From a virus, in IMG/VR virus record IMGVR_UViG_3300047550_000422, positions 1 to 30,540 of that record: a stretch of DNA of 30,540 nucleotides; one strand, written 5' to 3'. The position numbers and the translations under genes were made by a program. Under the pieces are notes generated by a model that had not been told where the DNA came from, did not search any database, and saw only the letters and a program-made list of their open reading frames with translations. Position 1 is the stretch's first letter; every line of letters begins with the position of its first letter. Below are positions 7,300-15,063 of the stretch, piece after piece.

Positions 7300-8706
7300 C
7301 TATTTCTTTAAAGAATTCAATAATGACTTAAGTTTCGTACTTTGAATGTCGGCCACAACACGTTTTTCTTCAGGTTCTACTGTATTTTGTACTGTATCAT
7401 TAACTGTACTCGTAGCCTTAATTTTATTCATTATGTCGTTGGCCGACGGTTGAGCATGTCGTTGTCTTTCATGACCCTCAGGATCGGGGTCTGTGATACG
7501 CAATGTTTCAGTATTGAATTCAAGTTCAATCTTCTGACCTACACCCGAACTACTACGTGTTTTCATTAACTGTAATTGATACTGGCCACGCTCACGCATG
7601 CTACGGCTAGTAAAAATACCAAAAACATTGTCCGCAGTATTAATCTTACTAATACCACCTGAGATATGACTGTGATCAAATTCGATTTCTTCAACGGCTG
7701 ATCTGTTAAGTTGTGATGCTGTGACGAATAAGACATTTAATTCCTTCGCTAAATTACGTAATTCTTCTGATACATATTTGTCCTTAACGAATAAATCGCT
7801 AGGGCTGACCTTAGCACTAACCGGCATGATTAGGTCAAGGTAATCGATACACAAGAAATCAATTTTCATTCCTGTTTGTATCTGCAATTCTTTACAATAT
7901 GCTCTAATATCATTAACTGTGCTTTGTGCGGGAAGATACTTAATACGCAACTTACCCGCTTTCTTAGCAACCATTTTAACTTTCATTTCAACATTATCAA
8001 TGTCTTTGAAAATTTCACGGCTACTAGTTTCGGTCATCATACTATCGATACGCATACTACATAGACCTTCACTAAGTTCTAATGTAATGTATACACCACT
8101 GAGTCCTGCTTGTGCCCAATTGACCGCTAGATTCTGCATAAACAAACTTTTGCCTGATCCACTACCACCTGCAAAAATTTGTAGTTCTCCTCGATTGAAA
8201 CCACCATATAGTTTTTGATCCATACTAGGCCAACCTGTACTGTTCTGTCCATTATTACTTTTTAGTGCCATAAGTCTTGCTCGTGGATCAGCAAAGTAAT
8301 CAGTACCCATATCACGCTGTAATGAAATCTGAACTGCATCTTTAACCAGTTTCTCTACAGGGTCATACTCGCCCTTCTCAAGCAAATCGGCTGCTTTAAG
8401 AATAGCCCTCTCAAGTTCTTGCCGTTTAGTGAATGCTTCAAATTCTTCTAAGAACCATTCATAATGACCATCATCCAATTCTGCTATAGTTTCTATTTCG
8501 ATTCCTGTAGTAGCCTTAATTTGTACAGGCTCAGGCATCACATTATATTTCTTACTATGCTCTGCTATAAATTCTGCAACTGGACGCAATTTTCTATCAA
8601 AGTTCTGCGAGTTCATAATATTCATGACCCGAGTATACAATTCTGCGTTAGTTACCATCATGCGCAAGAACAACGTTTGCACATCTACATTAAACTCTTT
8701 TATCAA
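7300..8706 (-). CDS. gp41: Replicative DNA helicase, gp41/DnaB-like
   Basis: 468 residues of the RecA-fold hexameric helicase family. The N-terminal domain (1-~130) is helical. The C-terminal ATPase has Walker A AGGSGSGKS (179-187), Walker B FLCIDYLDL (Asp288), a TASQLNRSA segment and an arginine-containing KTRSSSGVGQ stretch, all typical of DnaB/gp41. It unwinds duplex ahead of the fork and works with the primase encoded just upstream. The start is an uncommon TTG at 8706: there is no ATG before residue 16, and a strong GGAGG lies four bases before the TTG. It overlaps the primase gene by 17 bases, so the pair is coupled. Confidence 0.95.
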   Translation of the reverse strand: MIKEFNVDVQTLFLRMMVTNAELYTRVMNIMNSQNFDRKLRPVAEFIAEHSKKYNVMPEPVQIKATTGIEIETIAELDDGHYEWFLEEFEAFTKRQELERAILKAADLLEKGEYDPVEKLVKDAVQISLQRDMGTDYFADPRARLMALKSNNGQNSTGWPSMDQKLYGGFNRGELQIFAGGSGSGKSLFMQNLAVNWAQAGLSGVYITLELSEGLCSMRIDSMMTETSSREIFKDIDNVEMKVKMVAKKAGKLRIKYLPAQSTVNDIRAYCKELQIQTGMKIDFLCIDYLDLIMPVSAKVSPSDLFVKDKYVSEELRNLAKELNVLFVTASQLNRSAVEEIEFDHSHISGGISKINTADNVFGIFTSRSMRERGQYQLQLMKTRSSSGVGQKIELEFNTETLRITDPDPEGHERQRHAQPSANDIMNKIKATSTVNDTVQNTVEPEEKRVVADIQSTKLKSLLNSLKK

Positions 8707-9661
8707 GTTTCCTCCGTTGTATTTCTACTTTAATCTTACTGTTTGTTGAATTTTGTAATATACTTAGTAATGTCGGCAATCGTCCATATTTAACCACTGC
8801 GTCATTCACATCTTTACAGTTATCCCAATTGGGTATGCTAACATGAAAGCCCAATTCTAATGCTTTATCACAAATCGTTAGACCCGTTTTATCTTGGTCA
8901 GGTACAAATATGATTTTGCGATTTAATTTTCGTAATACTTCAACCTGATCGTCATTAATTGTATTGTGTGTTAGTGCGCAACAATTTAAACTTAATGCGT
9001 CAAATATACCTTCTACTAATATACAGAATTCCCATTCAGGACGCTGTAAGTCATAACCAAATACATAACCTGGTTGCTGTTCGTTAATGAACTTAGGCTT
9101 ACGATCATCCAAGTATCTACTAGTATGTCCTACAATTTTATTTTCGAATGTGAAGGGTATAATAATTCTATTTGCTTGACGACCTTCGGCATCAGGTGTT
9201 ACTAAGAAAGGATATTCGTTGTGCTTGATACCTCTCTTATGTAGATACTCTACAAATACATTATGAACGGGATTGAATGGGTCGATGATTTCACCCTCAG
9301 GCAAATGCATCTCTTTGAATTTAACCTTAGACTTTTCTTTTTTAACTTTTACAAAGTCAAGCAAATCTTTGTGCTGTAAACTCTCTAAGTTCCAACGGTT
9401 AATTTGTTGCTCATCAATACCGCACCATTGTAAAAACTGTTTTGTGTTTCGTGTTATATTCTTACCTAACATGAAGCCACATTTAAATCCACAGTTGAAG
9501 CAATGATAACTCCAATTTTCTCCGTCTTGTTTAATACCGCCACGTTGTCTTTTGTCAGCCTTATGCCCACGATTGTGGCAGCATGGTGCATTAAAACTAT
9601 ACCAACCACTCTGTGTATGTTTCTTTCTACCGGGGATAACTGTGAGGATATCACGCATCAT
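8690..9661 (-). CDS. gp61: DNA primase, gp61-like
   Basis: 323 residues. An N-terminal zinc ribbon is visible: CCHNRGH (Cys27-Cys28, His33) paired with HCFNCG (Cys54, Cys57). A Toprim core follows: CILVEGIFDAL (Glu217) and VPDQDKTG (Asp255, Asp257), the acidic residues that bind metal for RNA primer synthesis. Order and length match T4 gp61 (342 residues) and its relatives. It is immediately upstream of the helicase gene, so both primosome subunits come from one message. Two adjacent ATGs (9661 and 9658) are equally good starts. A sigma70-like promoter lies just upstream (9665-9692). Confidence 0.94.
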   Translation of the reverse strand: MMRDILTVIPGRKKHTQSGWYSFNAPCCHNRGHKADKRQRGGIKQDGENWSYHCFNCGFKCGFMLGKNITRNTKQFLQWCGIDEQQINRWNLESLQHKDLLDFVKVKKEKSKVKFKEMHLPEGEIIDPFNPVHNVFVEYLHKRGIKHNEYPFLVTPDAEGRQANRIIIPFTFENKIVGHTSRYLDDRKPKFINEQQPGYVFGYDLQRPEWEFCILVEGIFDALSLNCCALTHNTINDDQVEVLRKLNRKIIFVPDQDKTGLTICDKALELGFHVSIPNWDNCKDVNDAVVKYGRLPTLLSILQNSTNSKIKVEIQRRKLDKRV

Positions 9662-9664
9662 GTA

Positions 9665-9692
9665 ATTATAACATGATCCTGCGTAAAATCAA
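9665..9692 (-). promoter_or_regulatory. Sigma70-like promoter candidate for primase-helicase
   Basis: Minus strand TTGATT, 16 bases, then a perfect TATAAT ending five bases before the primase ATG. Transcription would start at or very near the start codon, giving a leaderless or almost leaderless mRNA. It lies in the 45-base gap between the structural gene and primase, where a promoter is expected. Confidence 0.5.
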
Positions 9693-9706
9693 TGTATGTT
9701 GGATAC

Positions 9707-10411
9707 TTATCTTGCCAAAATGTTGGTGACTGCGCCCGTGTTACTGGTGAACACCATACGCACAAATGGATGATACCCTCTAATAGTATATCCAAATGTA
9801 TCAGTAACATTGCTATATGCTGTGGTGGTGATGGGGTACCATTCACCACCTTGGTTATCTACGGACCCTTCAATAGTTACGTCACCATTGAACTCTGTAT
9901 AATGAGCCTGTAGTGTTAGTATTGGATTGTCTGTAGTATTAATTATGCTACTATAATAGGTGTTAGCATTAGGTAATACATTACTAATACTATTATTAGC
10001 ATCTAGGTTAGGGAAGGGCTGACCTGTAGGAATAGTAACCTCTTCAGATGGTACGAATGCAGGAAGAACACTATTAACAATATTCATCTCACCACGTGCA
10101 CCTGCATTTTGGTCTACGAATACAGGATAGTCAAACTGCCCCACTGGAATCTCTAACGAATAATAACATTTCTGTGCATCAATATCCTCAATATCTGCGG
10201 CGTTTAGTTGTAATACGGCCAATCCATTAGCAGGAAGAGTTAATGTAAGTGCTTTTCTTAATAGTACTTGGGTACCATTATAACTGATAATTCTACAGGT
10301 AATCTCTTTTCCTGTAATATCTACTGGTTTCTGCTCTTGATTTAAAAACTGAAACTGGAGTTGGTTATCAACTCCCTTATGTAAGGTTAGTGGTTTGGCA
10401 TAGACTGGCAT
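9707..10411 (-). CDS. Probable baseplate/fibre structural protein (BppU-like N-terminus)
   Basis: 234 residues from ATG 10411, preceded by a clear GAGGAAAT ribosome site; a longer frame to 10489 lacks one. The N-terminal ~110 residues (LTLHKGVDNQLQFQFLNQEQ..., ITGKEITCRI) are beta-rich and follow the pattern of baseplate-upper-protein/fibre N-terminal domains that start with 'kG.d..l.f.v.n.dg.p.dltg...f'. The remainder is also beta-rich and ends with a domain resembling discoidin-like structural modules (WYPITTTAYSNVTDTFGYTIRGYHPFVRMVF). No enzyme motifs. A late promoter candidate lies upstream at 10508-10515. The assignment rests on pattern, not on a search. Confidence 0.6.
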   Translation of the reverse strand: MPVYAKPLTLHKGVDNQLQFQFLNQEQKPVDITGKEITCRIISYNGTQVLLRKALTLTLPANGLAVLQLNAADIEDIDAQKCYYSLEIPVGQFDYPVFVDQNAGARGEMNIVNSVLPAFVPSEEVTIPTGQPFPNLDANNSISNVLPNANTYYSSIINTTDNPILTLQAHYTEFNGDVTIEGSVDNQGGEWYPITTTAYSNVTDTFGYTIRGYHPFVRMVFTSNTGAVTNILAR

Positions 10412-10507
10412 ATATTTCCTCGGCGAGTTACCTGAAAGTAGTACAACGATGTTACGTTGAAAATAATAGAATACTGATGTAGAGTACACAAGTTGGCTCC
10501 TTACACA

Positions 10508-10515
10508 TATTTATT
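10508..10515 (-). promoter_or_regulatory. Late promoter candidate (AATAAATA)
   Basis: AATAAATATG on the minus strand in the 170-base divergent gap, about 97 bases before the ATG at 10411. One mismatch to TATAAATA. On the plus strand the same gap holds ATTAAATA (10553-10560), 22 bases before the lone plus-strand gene, which may be its counterpart. Confidence 0.45.
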
Positions 10516-10581
10516 CTATATTTTATTAAAATATTTGTTTCGGTAAAGGGTGATTAAATAACAGCAGTAATTAAGAAAAAG

Positions 10582-10962
10582 ATGATTTCACACGATTTTT
10601 TCAAAAAGTTAAGCGAGAACCACCCCTTTATAACAGTCTGTTCCTATGCCAGCCAAGATTATGTAGGTATTATACAAAATAGGGACGATACTTGTACATC
10701 ATTATACGACTACGGCGCAATCGTTGACAATGATTTAAAGAGTAGATTTCTAGAACTAGGTGATACTTGGTGGTGGGAAAGCAATAGACTAGTACCCATA
10801 AATCTGTTCCTTAAGGAAGAATGGATGGTTTTTAAGCCCTACTTAAGAACCTTCAATAATAAGAGTTTAGAGATAATACATGGACCTGTATGTAGTATGA
10901 TGGAACTACATAAACGCAGGTCTAAACGTAGAAGCATAACGTTAGTAAAACGTATGCCTTAA
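10582..10962 (+). CDS. Conserved phage protein of unknown function (lone plus-strand gene)
   Basis: 126 residues; the only gene on the plus strand. The core GDTWWWESNRLVPINLFLKEEW is a pattern I recall from uncharacterised proteins conserved across marine T4-like phages (WWWESNR..PINIFL). The C-terminus is strongly basic (HKRRSKRRSITLVKR), which could bind nucleic acid. The ribosome site is weak (AAGAAAAAG before ATG). Its last four bases overlap the end of the convergent peptide deformylase gene, leaving no room for a terminator between them. Confidence 0.75.
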   Translation: MISHDFFKKLSENHPFITVCSYASQDYVGIIQNRDDTCTSLYDYGAIVDNDLKSRFLELGDTWWWESNRLVPINLFLKEEWMVFKPYLRTFNNKSLEIIHGPVCSMMELHKRRSKRRSITLVKRMP

Positions 10963-11441
10963 CCCTTACGCTTACGTCTTTCTTTCGCTAGTTGTAGTCC
11001 TAGTTTAGCAACTTTAGTATCAAAGCATATACCATTTAAATGGTCAAACTCATGTTGAAATACCCTCGAGGGTAAATCTCCTAATTCTTGTTCAACGACA
11101 TTCCCTGACAATTGCTGATATTTGACCTTAACTGTCTCTGGTCTTTTAACTGTTAACCATAGTTTAGGAAAACTCAAACAACCCTCTTGGGCACGATTCT
11201 CCCCACTTGATTCTAGTATCTCAGGATTGATACAAACAATTAGTTTCTCTTGATTGCCCATAAGAAATATTCGTTTCTTTACTCCACATTGTGGTGCTGC
11301 CAATCCTATGCCACCGCTCTCAAACATAATCTTAGTCATAGCCTTGACTAACTCAGTGGGATCTCCGTCTGTTTCAAAGTTCCATGGTTCTGAAACTTCT
11401 CTTAACTGTGGATCATCTTCTTTAAGTAATTTAATTTCCAT
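10959..11441 (-). CDS. def: Peptide deformylase
   Basis: 160 residues with all three peptide deformylase motifs: GGIGLAAPQ (43-51), EGCLS (86-90, metal ligand Cys88) and QHEFDHLNG (129-137, His130, catalytic Glu131, His134). It removes the formyl group from the N-terminal methionine of new proteins. Phage versions are typically this short, without the long C-terminal helix of bacterial enzymes, although here a basic helix (GLQLAKERRKRKG) is kept. It overlaps the upstream gene by 11 bases. In phages it is thought to keep up with a high rate of phage protein synthesis, or to help D1-type membrane proteins in cyanophages; the first fits better here. Confidence 0.96.
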   Translation of the reverse strand: MEIKLLKEDDPQLREVSEPWNFETDGDPTELVKAMTKIMFESGGIGLAAPQCGVKKRIFLMGNQEKLIVCINPEILESSGENRAQEGCLSFPKLWLTVKRPETVKVKYQQLSGNVVEQELGDLPSRVFQHEFDHLNGICFDTKVAKLGLQLAKERRKRKG

Positions 11442-12012
11442 GTTCCCTCAACAAATTCATATGTACTACAACTAACTGTGCATAGGCAACAGCGTGACTA
11501 CGTTTAAAACTATAACCAGTGTGATCCTTGTCCCACACAGTTTGATTTATCTCTTTATACGTTCTACCAATTAAATGTCTCTTTGCAGGTCTAATTACTG
11601 CAAGAAACATTGCTAGTCTAGGTATACTATTAATAGACTCAGGCATCTTTAGTAACGTATCATACTGATTACCTAAGTGTATCAACTGTTCTACGATATT
11701 TCTATGATTCAACATAGTCCAATCAGGCTCACGCATCAACTCTATCAAATGTTCTTCACTACGAACTTGATTGTATATGTGAACGTTCAGTAAGTCTAAT
11801 TTAAAATACCCACGATCCTCAGCAACTTCATAATGCAATGCTGACATATTATTGATAGGATCATATGGAATCTCTGTGACATAGATACCAGTAGGATGTT
11901 TGCGTATAGGGGTAACGTTACGCATGCTGGCAGGAATATGTTTTATCAATGATAAAACTTTATCTCTATCACCTACGTCAATATCAATATCACTTTGAAA
12001 TTTCATAGCCAT
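11431..12012 (-). CDS. Miniature DnaE/PolIII-alpha-palm-like protein
   Basis: 193 residues. Three segments resemble the signature motifs of bacterial DNA polymerase III alpha in the right order: SDIDIDVGDRDKVLSLI (7-23; compare PDIDIDFxxxRRxEVI with two catalytic Asp), GYFKLDLLNVHIYN (68-81; compare GLxKxDFLGLRTLT with the third catalytic Asp), and YSFKRSHAVAYAQLVV (167-182; compare FNKSHAxAYAxVxY). A DnaE has about 1100 residues with PHP and other domains; here only a shrunken palm/finger core would remain. Polymerase activity is unproven and could be lost. ATG at 12012 or at 12006; the latter overlaps the previous stop as ATGA. From memory, similar short proteins occur in other marine T4-like phages. 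Confidence 0.6.
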   Translation of the reverse strand: MAMKFQSDIDIDVGDRDKVLSLIKHIPASMRNVTPIRKHPTGIYVTEIPYDPINNMSALHYEVAEDRGYFKLDLLNVHIYNQVRSEEHLIELMREPDWTMLNHRNIVEQLIHLGNQYDTLLKMPESINSIPRLAMFLAVIRPAKRHLIGRTYKEINQTVWDKDHTGYSFKRSHAVAYAQLVVVHMNLLREHGN

Positions 12013-12224
12013 GTCAAACTAAACAATATAGCGTCCTGTTCATTTTTAAATTCAAATCTATACTTACCGGGTATGCTTCTACCGCCCCAGAAACAACACC
12101 ATAAACCTTCTCTATTATCTATTGCACTCCAGCGTTTACCAAATCTTTCTTCACACCATTTTATCTGATAATGATGACCTGTAGTAGGTTTTGACGGACT
12201 TAATATAGTATACCAACCATTCAT
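12003..12224 (-). CDS. Small coupled paralog, copy A (73 aa)
   Basis: 73 residues from ATG 12224, which shares one base with the exonuclease stop (TGATG); a TTG at 12227 is the other option. Features: a helix YQIKWCEERFGKRW, a Trp/Gly loop (GLWCCFWGG), a final strand RFEFKNEQ, and the C-terminal helix DAILFSLTW. The last block is shared with the small proteins at 12771, 15054, 15428, 15640 and 16193, which I consider one paralogous family. The W-L-stop codons (TGG CTA TGA) also contain the ATG start sites of the next gene. Function unknown. Confidence 0.75.
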   Translation of the reverse strand: MNGWYTILSPSKPTTGHHYQIKWCEERFGKRWSAIDNREGLWCCFWGGRSIPGKYRFEFKNEQDAILFSLTWL

Positions 12225-12769
12225 CAAACCAATCCAAGTTTTTTATATGCTTGTTGTACTACGATTGCTTGTCTTTCCGCATCTTCGACGGCTTTGTGAC
12301 TTGTGACATGTCCTCCGTCTTTGAGTTTAACTCCCGCAACTTCGTATAAAGTCCTAGTATCTCTAATAGTGTAAAAAGGCCAAGGAATAGGGTTAGGCTT
12401 ATCATTGAGTACTTGTCTAAAGGCTGTCTCAGCAACAACCACATCAAATGAAGCACCATTGCTCCAAACAGCACGGCGGTTCCAACAAAACTTATAAAGG
12501 GTCTCCATGCACTCTCTAAATGATGTGCGTCCCCTGTCTCCCAATGCTTCTTCCAGTGCCTCAGGGCTCTGTTCAGACCACCAGCGTAAAGTATCATCGT
12601 TAATCACCCTATTGTATGTTTCAGTTTGCTCTTCAATGGTAGGACGCAATTCTAACTTCTGTATTACTCCAGTACCTTTAGGATCAAATCTTACTGCGCC
12701 TATAGTTAATATAACACAATACGGAGACGTATCTAGTGTCTCCATGTCAATCATTACGTCATTTGCCAT
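12224..12769 (-). CDS. dexA: DEDDh 3'-5' exonuclease (DexA / Rv2179c-like)
   Basis: 181 residues of the RNase H-like exonuclease superfamily. Exo I: MIDMETLDT (Asp8, Glu10). Exo II: WSNGASFDVVV (Asp109). Exo III: SHKAVEDAERQA (His158, Asp163), making it the DEDDh subtype. The N-terminal block IDxETLDTxPxxxILxIGAV and the RWWxxQSPEA segment match the Rv2179c-like group that includes T4 exonuclease A (DexA, 227 residues). It would trim 3' ends of DNA or RNA; T4 DexA acts on single-stranded DNA. It is embedded in the operon of small paralogs and lies two bases after one of them. Confidence 0.88.
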   Translation of the reverse strand: MANDVMIDMETLDTSPYCVILTIGAVRFDPKGTGVIQKLELRPTIEEQTETYNRVINDDTLRWWSEQSPEALEEALGDRGRTSFRECMETLYKFCWNRRAVWSNGASFDVVVAETAFRQVLNDKPNPIPWPFYTIRDTRTLYEVAGVKLKDGGHVTSHKAVEDAERQAIVVQQAYKKLGLV

Positions 12770-12770
12770 A

Positions 12771-13025
12771 TTAGTTCTGCCACAGTTCCCACATCACTTT
12801 AAGTTTACTAGACCAAATTGTTACTTCTATATTCTTAGTGCCGCCTGTAAAATCCCATCCATCGCCTCTATCACCAAAATTTCTGCGACACCATTTAATC
12901 ACATTCATGGCGTCACCTTTAACTTTAAATGTCACTTTGTTAGAGTCAGATGGATTGTTTCTGACCGCATCAACATATTCAATTACAGGATGGAAGTTAC
13001 CCAAAGTAGGGAAATTATTTGCCAT
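12771..13025 (-). CDS. Small coupled paralog, copy B (84 aa)
   Basis: 84 residues from ATG 13025 (site GGACAAGTA before it; the start at 13040 has none). N-terminal part FHPVIEYVDAVRN is distinct. Then NVIKWCRRNFGDRGDGW mirrors the helix-Gly-Trp unit of copy A (YQIKWCEERFGKRW), and the end IEVTIWSSKLKVMWELW mirrors its strand and final helix. It overlaps the radical-SAM fusion gene by 11 bases. Probably a divergent family member; function unknown. Confidence 0.7.
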   Translation of the reverse strand: MANNFPTLGNFHPVIEYVDAVRNNPSDSNKVTFKVKGDAMNVIKWCRRNFGDRGDGWDFTGGTKNIEVTIWSSKLKVMWELWQN

Positions 13026-15063
13026 TACTTGTCCATACATTATCTATTTTAGTTACTTCTTCAATTATACTTGAATCTAAATAATTTAGCAAGAGGGCTG
13101 GGCGCGGCCGATCTAACGAATTGGGCATACTGCTATGTAATAATCTGCAATTGTACAACAATACACAGCCTTTGGGTAAAGTAGGCTGTATCATATTCTT
13201 TAAGAACCATTCATTATAATGTCCACGATAACATAGGTTGATATCATGGTCTATCTTTTGGCTATGCGGTGCGATACCTGTACTAGCACTATTTCTGTCC
13301 ATATCTGATAATGCTACAATGACTTGCACACCTAACAAGTTTCTATCGTAATTCCATTTTCTAAAGCGATGCGGGGTATCTACATGTGGACTGAACCACG
13401 ATGAGTGTGAATCAATTGTTACAATATCGCTTGAATAAAACTTAGCAGTTGGTAAGTATTGTCTAACATACGCACCTAAAATTTTATCAATCTCTTGTAC
13501 TTCAGGCCAATCCATTACTGTTTGGCTCCACCAAACACTTATATCTGATAAGTTTTTTATATCATCACGCTCTGCATACTTTTTATCTCTGCTACTAGCA
13601 CGTACAGGATAGCATGTAGGTAATTTAGATACTACGTTGTCAATAAGATCATTTGGTATAATATTATCTGTAATAACATATCCCGGGCCATCTATAAGTT
13701 GATTATCAATATTTTCTTGCAATGAGCCGGGAACAAGATAATCGCCGGGTATAATACCAGCCTCCCATATCTTTTCTAGTTCATTATATAACTCAGGAAT
13801 ATAATCCTTAATGTGTCTATTTCTAAATTTATCTGAATTAGTTATAAAATGTTTCCCTTGTGATAGATATGTGGAATCAATCAATTGGGGTTCTTCTAAC
13901 CAACGCATAACAATTTTAATAGATTCAATTAATCCATGGTTGATAGTTTCATTAGGATGTTCAGACAAATAATTGTCAATGAAGTTCAATAACTCTTGTC
14001 CTTTAATTAAACCTTGTTTTCTATATTCGGGAGTTAATAAACTTACTAATGCATACAAAGGATGTGACACACGATTCACAAAACAACCATTATCATGCGC
14101 TAATGTTCCACCTACTTTTTTATACTCTAATCCTAAGTGTAACCAAAATTCAAATAAATCCATGCATTGTATTGCATTAAACAAACTAACAGTGCAACTT
14201 AATCCTATACTGAATGTAGTTTTATTTGGATCATCAATACTTTCTTTCACCATAGAAAGAAAAGTTCTTAGATTAGATTCTATTTTTGACCACTTGAATG
14301 GATATCTAATGTACTCATTAGTTTTTTGATATCCATCAATAGATACTGAAACATGAACACTACCAAACTGTTTCCACAACTCAACTAACTCGTCAGTAAT
14401 TCCAGTTAAGTTAGTTACATAACTAAGTCTAATTTTTTTACTACGACCCTTTTCTATCAAAAGTTTTAAAAATTCTATATGTTCTTCTGATATAGTAGGT
14501 TCACCACCTACTAAACTAACGGCAGTTACATTAGGGAAATCTTCTACTAATTTTCTAGCAGTAGTATCATCAATACAAACACGATTATGTTTGAATTGTT
14601 GCTCAGGTTTAATAGCCCATATTTTATTCCACTCTTCAGTCCAAAAGTCACTTAAGTCTACGCTACAGGTAATGCACTTACTATTACATTTTGTACCAAA
14701 TGTTAAATCTAGATAACGTATATCCTTTGCGTCAACATGCTCAACTAAAGGAATAACATGCTCTTGCAATCCTTTATTCCATATAGTACGCATTGATCCA
14801 ATGCCGTTTTCTTCTGCTTCTTTACAGTTACCGCATGCGTCAGGCCATTCACCGTTGATTAATTGTTTACGTAAATCTACTAGATTATGTGCATTGATTC
14901 TTATGTGAGGGTCTTTACCTAAGACGCCGTGATCATAATGTCCGTCTTTATACATCTTCCAATGATTAGTTCTTATACCACAACAGGGTATATACTCACC
15001 GTATGAGTTTATAGATGCTGATCCAAATGCTAAGGAACAGTATATAGGTTTCTTTACTTCCAT
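13015..15063 (-). CDS. Fusion: twitch/SPASM-like radical SAM enzyme + PhyH-type 2OG-Fe(II) dioxygenase
   Basis: 682 residues. Residues 1-100: a Cys-containing N-terminal region as in phage 'twitch' radical SAM proteins (Cys9, Cys27-Cys28 in YIPCCG, and WPDACGNCKEAEENG with Cys77 and Cys80), which may bind an auxiliary cluster. Residues 115-300: radical SAM core with CNSKCITC (Cys126, Cys130, Cys133) for the [4Fe-4S]/SAM cluster and the GGEPT motif (186-190). Residues ~300-450: helical linker. Residues ~455-682: a phytanoyl-CoA-dioxygenase-like jelly roll with the HxD iron site (His560, Asp562 in SPHVDTPH), distal His643 in RLLHSSMP, and Arg654 in RPALLLNYL for 2-oxoglutarate. Such two-enzyme fusions are uncommon. 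Substrate unknown. The ATG lies inside the last Trp codon of the upstream small gene. Confidence 0.88.
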   Translation of the reverse strand: MEVKKPIYCSLAFGSASINSYGEYIPCCGIRTNHWKMYKDGHYDHGVLGKDPHIRINAHNLVDLRKQLINGEWPDACGNCKEAEENGIGSMRTIWNKGLQEHVIPLVEHVDAKDIRYLDLTFGTKCNSKCITCSVDLSDFWTEEWNKIWAIKPEQQFKHNRVCIDDTTARKLVEDFPNVTAVSLVGGEPTISEEHIEFLKLLIEKGRSKKIRLSYVTNLTGITDELVELWKQFGSVHVSVSIDGYQKTNEYIRYPFKWSKIESNLRTFLSMVKESIDDPNKTTFSIGLSCTVSLFNAIQCMDLFEFWLHLGLEYKKVGGTLAHDNGCFVNRVSHPLYALVSLLTPEYRKQGLIKGQELLNFIDNYLSEHPNETINHGLIESIKIVMRWLEEPQLIDSTYLSQGKHFITNSDKFRNRHIKDYIPELYNELEKIWEAGIIPGDYLVPGSLQENIDNQLIDGPGYVITDNIIPNDLIDNVVSKLPTCYPVRASSRDKKYAERDDIKNLSDISVWWSQTVMDWPEVQEIDKILGAYVRQYLPTAKFYSSDIVTIDSHSSWFSPHVDTPHRFRKWNYDRNLLGVQVIVALSDMDRNSASTGIAPHSQKIDHDINLCYRGHYNEWFLKNMIQPTLPKGCVLLYNCRLLHSSMPNSLDRPRPALLLNYLDSSIIEEVTKIDNVWTSNGK

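Noticed and set aside
9658-9849. 63-residue minus-strand frame overlapping the primase start
   Set aside because: It overlaps the probable baseplate gene in another frame, has a low-complexity sequence and no ribosome site.
10516-10540. AT-rich near-palindrome (TATTTTATTAAAATA) in the divergent gap
   Set aside because: No GC in the stem and no repeats nearby; it may be part of promoter DNA but nothing more can be supported.
12259-12597. 112-residue minus-strand frame with hydrophobic stretches resembling membrane segments
   Set aside because: It lies fully inside the exonuclease gene in another frame; the exonuclease has all catalytic motifs, and no ribosome site supports the inner frame.
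13973-14329. 118-residue plus-strand frame
   Set aside because: It is antisense to the radical SAM fusion, whose minus-strand frame is continuous and contains all motifs.
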